DNA from: Pseudofulvibacter geojedonensis
GTDB lineage: Bacteria; Bacteroidota; Bacteroidia; Flavobacteriales; Flavobacteriaceae
Length of the DNA stretch: 64,000 nucleotides
Reading direction: 5' to 3'
Assembly (NCBI RefSeq): GCF_042675745.1
Contig: NZ_JBHTJM010000002.1
Coordinates: 124,001 to 188,000 of the forward strand
In this document: positions 54,809 to 62,233 of the stretch, piece after piece
How the letters are laid out: each line of letters starts with the position of its first letter
How positions within the stretch are numbered: the first letter of the stretch is position 1
Translations under genes and position numbers: made by a program
Notes under the pieces: model-generated
Seen by the model: the letters and a program-made list of their open reading frames with translations, nothing else
Told to the model about the DNA's origin: nothing
Databases searched by the model: none

Positions 54809-54811
54809 AAC

Positions 54812-55492
54812 TTATTCAGTAATTATAGACTCCCCATTTAAATTAGTTGTTAATACTTCGCTCATGTAATTAAAAAATGGGCGAAGTGTTACAAAAGTGT
54901 CTATCACTTCATCAACAAAAGTTTTTGACAGTACTTCATTATCTGTAAATGATCGCATAGCATAAAATTGTTTTTTTCTAATTAATACAATTGCTTCACT
55001 ATCTTTAGAGAAACCTTTAGGAGCTGTTTTTACACCATCACCTTCTAATCCTTTCGGAAAAATTTCTTTGAATTTTTTATCAGAAATAATTTCATTAATT
55101 TCTGTAGCATCCATTTCGAACTCTTTTCTAATACGCAACAAATCTGCTGGATTCGGACCATAAAACCCTCCACCAACCATCGTATTTCCTGGTTCAATAT
55201 TTAAAAAGTATCCTCCCCTTAAGTGTTCTGTTGCTCTTTTAAAACTTCCAGCAAAACGAGCTTTATAAGGGGTCTTGTCTTTTGAAAAACGTACATCTCT
55301 ATAAATACGCATTAATTTATGTGATTCTATATCGTCTGTTTCTTTTAATCGTTCTTCTACACCTGCAAAAAAGGCTTTTGCTTCTCTATTATGTATGTCA
55401 AAAATTGATTTTCGATCAGCAAACCATTCTCTGTTATTGTTTTTCTTTAACTCGTTTAAAAATTGTAGCAAATCAGAATTTATAGGCTCCAT
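54812..55492 (-). CDS. DUF2461 (TIGR02453) family protein
   Basis: About 226 aa from ATG 55492 (ATG 55513 is the alternative). It shows NNNREWFADRKSIFD near the start, MRIYRDVRFSKDKTPYKARFAGSFKR, GGYFLNIEPGNTMVGGGFYGPNPADLLRIRKEF and the F-VTLRPFFNYM end: the DUF2461 pattern, function unknown. A palindrome TTTAGCATTGCTAAA lies 15-29 bases upstream. Confidence 0.85.
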   Translation of the reverse strand: MEPINSDLLQFLNELKKNNNREWFADRKSIFDIHNREAKAFFAGVEERLKETDDIESHKLMRIYRDVRFSKDKTPYKARFAGSFKRATEHLRGGYFLNIEPGNTMVGGGFYGPNPADLLRIRKEFEMDATEINEIISDKKFKEIFPKGLEGDGVKTAPKGFSKDSEAIVLIRKKQFYAMRSFTDNEVLSKTFVDEVIDTFVTLRPFFNYMSEVLTTNLNGESIITE

Positions 55493-55654
55493 AGGTTTAT
55501 TGGTTTTTAGCATTGCTAAAGTACTAATTATAAAAACAACAAACATTTGTTAAAAAAGGGGTGTTTAGTTAAAATAATCTTAAAAAAACAAATAGCAGTA
55601 ACAAACAAGCTCCTACAGCGTCATATAAGTACATCAATTAAAAAATCAAATATC

Positions 55655-55789
55655 ATGAAAGCAATTATTAATTTTTTAGAATTTTTCTACGGAATCAACG
55701 AAAATCAATTTAAAAGCAGAAAAGGTTCTGTAGACTTCAGACAGTCAAGAATTCAAATTTGGAATAAAAGAAGGCATTTTGCCCACTAA
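55655..55789 (+). CDS. 44-aa basic small protein
   Basis: A small ORF with a hydrophobic-aromatic N-terminus (MKAIINFLEFFYGINENQFK) and a basic remainder (RKGSVDFRQSRIQIWNKRRHF). It is followed by a strong terminator at 55814-55843. A longer in-frame reading from 55547 has unusual composition and is rejected. No family recognised; terminator and composition argue for a real gene or sRNA-encoded peptide. Confidence 0.45.
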   Translation: MKAIINFLEFFYGINENQFKSRKGSVDFRQSRIQIWNKRRHFAH

Positions 55790-55813
55790 TATTCCTCTTA
55801 AATTAAATTAGTT

Positions 55814-55843
55814 AAGTCCGACCTCATCAATCGGACTTTTTTA
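55814..55843 (+). terminator. Terminator after the 44-aa gene
   Basis: AAGTCCGA (55814-55821) and TCGGACTT (55831-55838) with T6 following on plus; it overlaps the end of the convergent truA. Confidence 0.85.
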
Positions 55844-56626
55844 TTTTACAAAATTAACTGCGTGTAGTATCAATCCTGATGCTGGAGCAATATGGGTTAT
55901 ACCCACAGCTTTTTCTGGTGTGGCTAAAGATTCCTTTATAAAGTCAATATCAAACTCTCCTCTACCCAAAGAAATTAGCTTAGCCATCATTATTCTAATT
56001 TGGTTTCTTTTAAACCCCTCTCCTACTACTCTTAACAAATAACTTTTCTCTGGAAAAAAATTAGCTGTATACACATCATTCTTTACAATCTCACACACTT
56101 TAATTTCCCCAAAAGTATCTGTAGTTGGTGTGGGTTTATAGGTATAATTTCTAAAATTATGCCTTCCTTCAAATAATTGAGCTCCTTGTTTCATTAATTC
56201 AATGTCTAACTCTTCAGGAAAATTTACCATAAAAGGAGCTGAAAAAGGGTGCTTTTTTTCTCCAAAAGAAAATAAATACAAATATTCTTTAAGTTTAGGA
56301 GCTTGTATGATATTAAACTTTTCATCTGTTTCTTCAATAGAAATAGCCCTAATATCTTGAGGTAAGTTTAAGTTAAAAAGAGGTAAGAAGTCTTCTAATA
56401 TTAAAGCTTCTTCATCTAAAAACATTTCAATAAAAGCTTGGTTTGCAGATACTTTTGCATCCGTCCTCCCCGCTGCCAATGTTTTAAACTTTTTATGACC
56501 TAATACATAAGCTAAAGTCCTTTCTACCATTCTCTGAACCGTATTTACGTCTGGCTGTTTTTGCCAACCGTGAAAACGAAACCCTAAGTATTGAATTTTT
56601 ATAATGTAATATTTCCTCTTATGCAT
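55841..56626 (-). CDS. truA: tRNA pseudouridine synthase A
   Basis: A 261-aa enzyme making pseudouridine at positions 38-40 of tRNAs. The catalytic Asp is in AAGRTDAKVSA (Asp56). YLGFRFHGWQKQP near the start and GEGFKRNQIRIMMAKLISLGRG near the end are family marks. A CAAAACTA (minus TAGTTTTG) -7-like site at 56635-56642 lies so close to the ATG that the transcript would be nearly leaderless. Confidence 0.95.
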   Translation of the reverse strand: MHKRKYYIIKIQYLGFRFHGWQKQPDVNTVQRMVERTLAYVLGHKKFKTLAAGRTDAKVSANQAFIEMFLDEEALILEDFLPLFNLNLPQDIRAISIEETDEKFNIIQAPKLKEYLYLFSFGEKKHPFSAPFMVNFPEELDIELMKQGAQLFEGRHNFRNYTYKPTPTTDTFGEIKVCEIVKNDVYTANFFPEKSYLLRVVGEGFKRNQIRIMMAKLISLGRGEFDIDFIKESLATPEKAVGITHIAPASGLILHAVNFVK

Positions 56627-56749
56627 AATGAAATCAAAACTATATAATAATTATCAAAAACCTTATGATAACTGAGTTATTTTCAATTTCAAATTCATTT
56701 TCCATTTCAACTTCTTCTTAAAAAATTATCTTTACCAAAAATCTAATAC

Positions 56750-57604
56750 TTGCATCCGAAAAATATACATCACCAGCCTTATAATTTTGAATTGCTTTGC
56801 GAAAAGCATCCTGACTTAAATGAATTTGTTTTTATTAATGAACATGGTAATCAAACTATTCATTTTTCAGATTCCAATGCCGTTTTTCACTTAAACAAAG
56901 CTATTCTAAAAACTCATTATAATATTTATGATTGGAACATACCTAAGGGATACTTATGTCCTCCAATACCTTCTAGAGCTGATTACATTCATTATATAGC
57001 AGATTTAATTGATTCAGATAAAAAGAAAGAAGTAAATGGGTTAGATATTGGCGTAGGAGCTAATTGTATTTATTCTATTTTAGGAGCCCAAATTTACAGT
57101 TGGTTTATGGTAGGATCTGATATTAATGAAACCGCTGTAATTACAGCTAAACAAAATGTTGCTGCAACCCCATACTTGTCTAATTATATAAATATAATAC
57201 ACCAAACAAATAACGCTAATATTTTTAAAGGTATAATTCAGTCAAATGAATATTATGATTTTACTTTGTGCAATCCTCCTTTTTTTGAATCTGAAGAAAA
57301 GGCTCTAAAAGCGAATAAAGAGAAAACAAAAAACTTAGGATTGAATAAAAAAACAAATTACAACTTTGGTGGGCAAGCTAATGAACTTTGGTGCAACGGT
57401 GGCGAAGCCCTATTCATTAAAAGAATGATTAAACAAAGTGTGGAATTTAAAAATCAAGTTAACTGGTTTACCTGTTTGGTTTCTAAAGTAAATAACTTAC
57501 CAAAAATATACAAGCAGCTTAATAAATTACAAGCAAATCATAAAACTATTGAAATGGAACAAGGCAACAAAAAAACACGTTTTATCGCTTGGCAATTTAA
57601 TTAA
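56750..57604 (+). CDS. rlmF: 23S rRNA (adenine(1618)-N6)-methyltransferase
   Basis: A 284-aa SAM-dependent enzyme. The SAM site is GLDIGVGANCIY (97-108) and the catalytic NPPF motif is at 175-178. The start is TTG at 56750, since MHPKNIHHQPYNF is the normal family opening and no ATG lies upstream. YLCPPIPSRADYIHYIADL is a family mark. It is followed by the TetM-like gene after 1 nt. Confidence 0.9.
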   Translation: MHPKNIHHQPYNFELLCEKHPDLNEFVFINEHGNQTIHFSDSNAVFHLNKAILKTHYNIYDWNIPKGYLCPPIPSRADYIHYIADLIDSDKKKEVNGLDIGVGANCIYSILGAQIYSWFMVGSDINETAVITAKQNVAATPYLSNYINIIHQTNNANIFKGIIQSNEYYDFTLCNPPFFESEEKALKANKEKTKNLGLNKKTNYNFGGQANELWCNGGEALFIKRMIKQSVEFKNQVNWFTCLVSKVNNLPKIYKQLNKLQANHKTIEMEQGNKKTRFIAWQFN

Positions 57605-57605
57605 T

Positions 57606-59576
57606 ATGGAACAGCATTCAAAAATTGTAACCATTGGTATTTTAGCTCATGTAGATGCTGGTAAAACCACCCTTACAGAGCACATGCTTTATAATGCTGG
57701 GGTTATTAGAAACCTTGGTAGTGTAGATAAAGGATCTACTGCTACAGATAATCTAGAATTAGAAAGGGAAAGAGGAATCTCTATTAAATCTGCAGCTACA
57801 TCATTTATCTGGAATAACACAAAAATAAATTTAATAGACACTCCAGGTCATATTGATTTTTCAAGCGAAGTAGCGAGGAGCTTATGTGTCTTAGATGCTG
57901 TTGTGCTAGTTGTCTCTGCTGTAGAAGGTGTACAGGCTCATACATTAACCCTAGCGGAAGCTATTAAAGAGCTAAAAATTCCTTTATTAATTTTCATTAA
58001 TAAAATAGATAGACAAGGTGCGGATTCTGAAACAGTTTTACAACAGATAAAAAAAGAACTCGGTTTATCTACACTTTCAATAAACAAAAGCAAAAATGAG
58101 GGCTTAGAAAACGTTAGTATTTATCCTACAATAAACAATCTTGAAAATAATGAATATTTAGAAGAACTTATCTCTCAAGATGAAGCTTTATTAGAACAGT
58201 ACTTAAATGGTGATGAGATATCTAAAACTAGTCTTTTAGATGCTATAAAAAACCAAACCAATAATCAGCTAATAGTTCCTACTTATGTTGGGATAGCAAA
58301 AAACAATACGGGTGTAACTGAATTACTTGATGGAATTACTGAATACATCGTTAATAAGCAAAATAACTTAACAGATTTATCTGCCTATGTCTTCAAACTA
58401 GAACATGATCCAGTAAACGGAATAATGGCCTATGTGAAGGTTTTTTCTGGTGAATTGCAGTCTAAATCGGTTATTAAAAATCATACTCAAAAGCTAGAAG
58501 CCAAGATAAATCAAAGCAAAAAAATAGAAGGAACTAAATTTATAGATTCAACTATTAAAGCTGGAGATATCGGGATTATAACCGGTGTTTTAGGAACTAA
58601 AGCTGGAGATATTCTAGGAAATCCTTTAGGAATACCTCAACTACCCGAACTAGCTATACCAGTACTTAGTGTGCAGGTTACGCCAAAAAATGCATCTGAT
58701 TATAATTCTTTAGCTCAAGCTCTACAAATAATAGATAGAGAAGATCCTAGTTTACAATTTAAGTGGCATAAAGAAGAGAAAGAACTGTTATTACTTTTAA
58801 TGGGTGATATGCAAACAGAAGTTATAAGCCATACACTAGAACAACGCTTTTCTATTCATGTACAAATAACCGAGCCACAGATTGTTTACAAAGAAACCAT
58901 TAGCAAATCTGCCGAAGGGTATATTAGGTACTGGATGCCTAAACCTTGCTGGGCTATTATGACTTTTTTAATTGAACCTGGAAAACTCAATTCTGGAGTA
59001 ATTTATGAATCTATAGTTTCTAAAAATGATATTCATAATAAATACCAAAACGAAATAGCTAAAACCATACCCAAAGCTTTAGAACAAGGTTTATTAGGAT
59101 GGGAAGTTACCGATGTTAAAATCACTCTAATTAAAGGTGAAGATCATAATGTACATTCTAGACCTGGCGATTTTAACTTAGCTACACCAATGGGAATTAT
59201 GAAAGGTTTACAAGAAGGAGGAACTCATTTGTTAGAGCCTGTATTAAATTATCAAATTAAAACCCATGAAGAGTTTTTAGGGAAATTGAGTTCAGAATTA
59301 ATAACAAGGAGAGCTACCCTTAATTCCCCTACTTTTGAAAATGATAAGGTAGAACTAAGCGGTACGATTCCAGTAGCTACTTCATTAGACTTAAGTATTA
59401 AACTCAACACTATATGTAGTGGTAAAATACGCTTGCGAACTACTTTTAACGGTTACCAAACCTGTCCAGAAGGAGAAGGAAAAGTTAGAGAATATAAAGG
59501 CGTAAATCCGTTAGACGAAGCCCAATGGATATTACACAGACGTGGAGCTTATAAAGCGGATGAAAGGAAAATTTGA
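57606..59576 (+). CDS. TetM/TetQ-type ribosomal protection GTPase
   Basis: A 656-aa EF-G-like GTPase; ATG 57606 is chosen as it opens directly into IGILAHVDAGKTTLTEH. G motifs: AHVDAGKTT (14-22), DTPGH (78-82), NKID (132-135). The rest follows TetM rather than EF-G, including WAIMTFLIEPGKLNSGVIYE and a C-terminal GYQTCPEGEGK part. Relatives free ribosomes from tetracycline. Its chromosomal setting 1 nt behind rlmF, with like base composition and no mobile genes, suggests a native ribosome-related protein; resistance is not shown. Confidence 0.8.
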   Translation: MEQHSKIVTIGILAHVDAGKTTLTEHMLYNAGVIRNLGSVDKGSTATDNLELERERGISIKSAATSFIWNNTKINLIDTPGHIDFSSEVARSLCVLDAVVLVVSAVEGVQAHTLTLAEAIKELKIPLLIFINKIDRQGADSETVLQQIKKELGLSTLSINKSKNEGLENVSIYPTINNLENNEYLEELISQDEALLEQYLNGDEISKTSLLDAIKNQTNNQLIVPTYVGIAKNNTGVTELLDGITEYIVNKQNNLTDLSAYVFKLEHDPVNGIMAYVKVFSGELQSKSVIKNHTQKLEAKINQSKKIEGTKFIDSTIKAGDIGIITGVLGTKAGDILGNPLGIPQLPELAIPVLSVQVTPKNASDYNSLAQALQIIDREDPSLQFKWHKEEKELLLLLMGDMQTEVISHTLEQRFSIHVQITEPQIVYKETISKSAEGYIRYWMPKPCWAIMTFLIEPGKLNSGVIYESIVSKNDIHNKYQNEIAKTIPKALEQGLLGWEVTDVKITLIKGEDHNVHSRPGDFNLATPMGIMKGLQEGGTHLLEPVLNYQIKTHEEFLGKLSSELITRRATLNSPTFENDKVELSGTIPVATSLDLSIKLNTICSGKIRLRTTFNGYQTCPEGEGKVREYKGVNPLDEAQWILHRRGAYKADERKI

Positions 59577-59596
59577 TTACTTTCAATATAACAAAA

Positions 59597-59618
59597 AAAC
59601 CTCCCAAAAAGGAGGTTT
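59597..59618. terminator. Terminator between TetM-like gene and helicase gene
   Basis: AAACCTCC (59597-59604) pairs with GGAGGTTT (59611-59618). On minus the T-run after it is good; on plus it is weak. Confidence 0.7.
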
Positions 59619-59663
59619 AATATATACTATATCTAAATACTAATTACTCAGCACTTATATTTA

Positions 59664-61214
59664 TTACTCAGCTGGTCTACCGTGAATTTCTTCAAATTTT
59701 TCATCAAAATTTTCACGCAGGTATGCTCTTAATTTTTTACGATAATCGTCTTTTAACCAATCAACAAAATTGTAAGTACTTTTACTAATACACTTTGTAT
59801 AACGTTGTATTCTGTGGTCTATATCGTCTCCTAACTTTTTAGATAAGTCTAAAGCATCATAAACATCTTCACTATTTTCAATACAAATTTTAGCATGATG
59901 TTCTATAGAACGCTCTAAAACTACTTTAGATGATTCTCCTGCCCTAACCGAATGAATATAAGCTTCTTTTATATTAAAGTAAACCTCTTCAGATGCAGCA
60001 AATTCAGCTCGCAAATCAGCTGGCATTTCATACCTAAAATTACTTTCTAATTCTTCGTCGCTCAATAAATTCTCTAAGTAATAATTAGGCGATCTAAATA
60101 TTTTCTGCCAATCGATATCTGCTCCCCAAGGTCCAAAACGATGGAAGTTATTTCCTAAATCTACTACTGTAAACGTATTTTTCTTTGTAAATATACGTGA
60201 CCCCCTACCTATCATCTGATAGTATAGAGTTAATGATTTTGTTGCTCTATTTAATATAATAGATTCTACAGAAGGTTCATCGAAACCAGTAGTTAAGATA
60301 CTTACCGATGTTAAAATAGCATCAGGAGTTTCTTTAAACCATTTTAATATTTTCTCTCTTTCTTTTTTTGTATTGGTATTATCTAGATGGGCTACAGGAT
60401 AACCTGCTGCTCTAAATGTATCATATACATGTAATGAAGTATTGATACCATTATTAAATATTAGAGTTTTCTTTCCTTTACAACGCTCTTCATAAGCTTG
60501 TAAAAGTTTACCTAACATATCGGTATTGGTATATAAATCTTCTGACGATTTAACAGTATAATCTCCGTTAGCTCCTACTACTAAAGATGTTAGACCAACA
60601 TTATACGAAAAAGTTTCTGCTCGAGCTAAAAACTCGTTTTGTATTAAAGATTCTATAGTTTCTCCAACAATTAACTCATCGTAATTATCGGTCATAGGTA
60701 ATTTAATATTAGAACTTAACGGTGTTGCTGTAACTCCAAGTACGAATGACTTTTCAAAAAACTTAAATAATTTGGTAAATGAGTTATAATGCGCCTCATC
60801 TATAATAACTAATCCAATATCAGATATATCAAGCTTATTGTCATTCAAACGATTGTTTAAGGTTTCAACCATGGCAACAAAACAAGTATAATCTGCTTGA
60901 TCATCTAAGTTAGCCTTACTGTCTACGACTTTATTTTTAACACCAAACTCAGTAAGCATACCAGATGTTTGCTTACACAATTCGATACGATGTGTCATTA
61001 CCAACACTCGCTTTTTATGATGCTTAATATATTGTCTTACTATTTCAGAGAAAATAACGGTTTTTCCTCCACCTGTAGGCAATTGATACAATAAATGATA
61101 ATCTGGTTTTGCTTCTTCAAAACACTTAAATATCTTATTAATAGCTCCTTTTTGATAGCTATATAATTGTTTTCCTACTTTTCTTTCTTCTTGCTCTAAA
61201 GCTGTTTCCGACAT
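59664..61214 (-). CDS. SF2 DEAD/DEAH-box helicase
   Basis: A 516-aa helicase with start ATG 61214; an upstream TTG (61241) lies within the -7 promoter element and cannot be translated. Motif I PTGGGKT, motif II IDEAH, motif III VTATP, and motif VI QMIGRGSRIF are in order. The C-terminal part after residue about 380 is helical and unassigned. Related proteins are of the RadD/YejH or type III restriction-like helicase group; no nuclease or methylase partner is adjacent. Function in DNA repair or RNA metabolism is open. Confidence 0.85.
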   Translation of the reverse strand: MSETALEQEERKVGKQLYSYQKGAINKIFKCFEEAKPDYHLLYQLPTGGGKTVIFSEIVRQYIKHHKKRVLVMTHRIELCKQTSGMLTEFGVKNKVVDSKANLDDQADYTCFVAMVETLNNRLNDNKLDISDIGLVIIDEAHYNSFTKLFKFFEKSFVLGVTATPLSSNIKLPMTDNYDELIVGETIESLIQNEFLARAETFSYNVGLTSLVVGANGDYTVKSSEDLYTNTDMLGKLLQAYEERCKGKKTLIFNNGINTSLHVYDTFRAAGYPVAHLDNTNTKKEREKILKWFKETPDAILTSVSILTTGFDEPSVESIILNRATKSLTLYYQMIGRGSRIFTKKNTFTVVDLGNNFHRFGPWGADIDWQKIFRSPNYYLENLLSDEELESNFRYEMPADLRAEFAASEEVYFNIKEAYIHSVRAGESSKVVLERSIEHHAKICIENSEDVYDALDLSKKLGDDIDHRIQRYTKCISKSTYNFVDWLKDDYRKKLRAYLRENFDEKFEEIHGRPAE

Positions 61215-61238
61215 AGTATTTAGTGGATTAAGGGTTTG

Positions 61239-61246
61239 CAAAAATA
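61239..61246 (-). promoter_or_regulatory. -7 promoter element of the helicase gene
   Basis: Minus-strand TATTTTTG fits TAnnTTTG; no clear TTG lies 19 bases upstream. It sets the coding start downstream, at 61214. Confidence 0.4.
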
Positions 61247-61384
61247 CGTTCTTTCTAGGGTTTATAACGAATTATTTTAAAGAAATTATCTACTAAATGC
61301 TTATAAATAACTCTTCTAAATCATCATATTGCCTATTTTAGCAACGAGAAATGTTTCCAAAAAACAGCTCTTTCTTGCTTATTT

Positions 61385-62200
61385 ATGACAATAATTTCAA
61401 AAAACATACCACAACAATATCAAGGGTTTGCCCTAACTCCATTATTATGGAACAATGAAGCAATTTATAATTTAAAACAGTTGGATATAGCAACTGAATT
61501 TACTTCATCTGTATCTATAAATATTCCTCAGAATTTAATGTTAGGAAAAAGAGTAGAAAGATTTACTTCTCACTTACTTCAACAAAACAAAGACATTGAT
61601 ATTCTTCAAGAGAATATTCAAATTAATCATAATAAAATTACTGTTGGTGAATTAGACTGCCTTTTAATGCATAATGATACCCCTACACATATAGAAGTTG
61701 TTTATAAGTTTTACCTCTACGATGATTCTGTAGGTAATACTGAATTAGACCATTTAATTGGTCCAAACAGAAAAGATTCGTTAGTAGAAAAATTAGTAAA
61801 ACTTCAACAAAAACAACTTCCTCTATTATTCAGACCTGAAACTAAACCTGTACTCGACAAGCTTGGCTATTTAGCTACAAGCTTCAAACAAAGGGTTTAT
61901 TTTAAAGCTCAGGTTTTTCTTCCTATAAACCAACCAAACATACGTTTTAAAAAACTAAACAATGATTGTATTATTGGTTTTTATGCAAGAATTGAGGAAT
62001 TGAATGATTACCATTCTGCAAAATTTTATATCCCTAAAAAAGTAGATTGGTTAATTATACCTCACCAACATATTAACTGGATAAATTTTGAAACATTTAA
62101 CGCAGAAGTTGAGTCCCATCTATCAAAACAAAAATCTCCAATGTGCTGGATGAAAAAAACTAATGGTGAACTTTTAAAATTCTTTGTTGTTTGGTGGTAG
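61385..62200 (+). CDS. DUF1853-like protein
   Basis: A 271-aa soluble protein. LLWNNEAIYNLKQLDI near the start, LMLGKRVERFTSHLLQQNKDIDILQENIQI, the central GELDCLLMHNDTPTHIEVVYKFYLYD, and LDHLIGPNRKDSLVEKLVKLQQKQL resemble DUF1853. The central E-L-D...H-I-E-V-V-Y-K pattern looks like a PD-(D/E)xK nuclease core, so a nuclease activity is possible. It lies between the helicase and recQ; a repair link is inference. Confidence 0.7.
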   Translation: MTIISKNIPQQYQGFALTPLLWNNEAIYNLKQLDIATEFTSSVSINIPQNLMLGKRVERFTSHLLQQNKDIDILQENIQINHNKITVGELDCLLMHNDTPTHIEVVYKFYLYDDSVGNTELDHLIGPNRKDSLVEKLVKLQQKQLPLLFRPETKPVLDKLGYLATSFKQRVYFKAQVFLPINQPNIRFKKLNNDCIIGFYARIEELNDYHSAKFYIPKKVDWLIIPHQHINWINFETFNAEVESHLSKQKSPMCWMKKTNGELLKFFVVWW

Positions 62201-62215
62201 AATTACTTACTTTTG
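62183..62215 (+). promoter_or_regulatory. Promoter of recQ
   Basis: TTTG at 62183-62186 and TACTTTTG at 62208-62215 match the -33/-7 pair with a 21-base gap, overlapping the end of the DUF1853-like gene. Confidence 0.55.
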
Positions 62216-62233
62216 ATACTCTAATTTAACCAC

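Noticed and set aside
55547..55654. Upstream extension of the 44-aa ORF
   Set aside because: Odd composition and overlap with the start region of the DUF2461 gene; ATG 55655 is better.
57606..59576. Recently acquired mobile tetracycline resistance gene
   Set aside because: No IS, integrase or composition shift; tight link to rlmF.
61215..61241. TTG start for the SF2 helicase
   Set aside because: It falls in the TATTTTTG promoter element.
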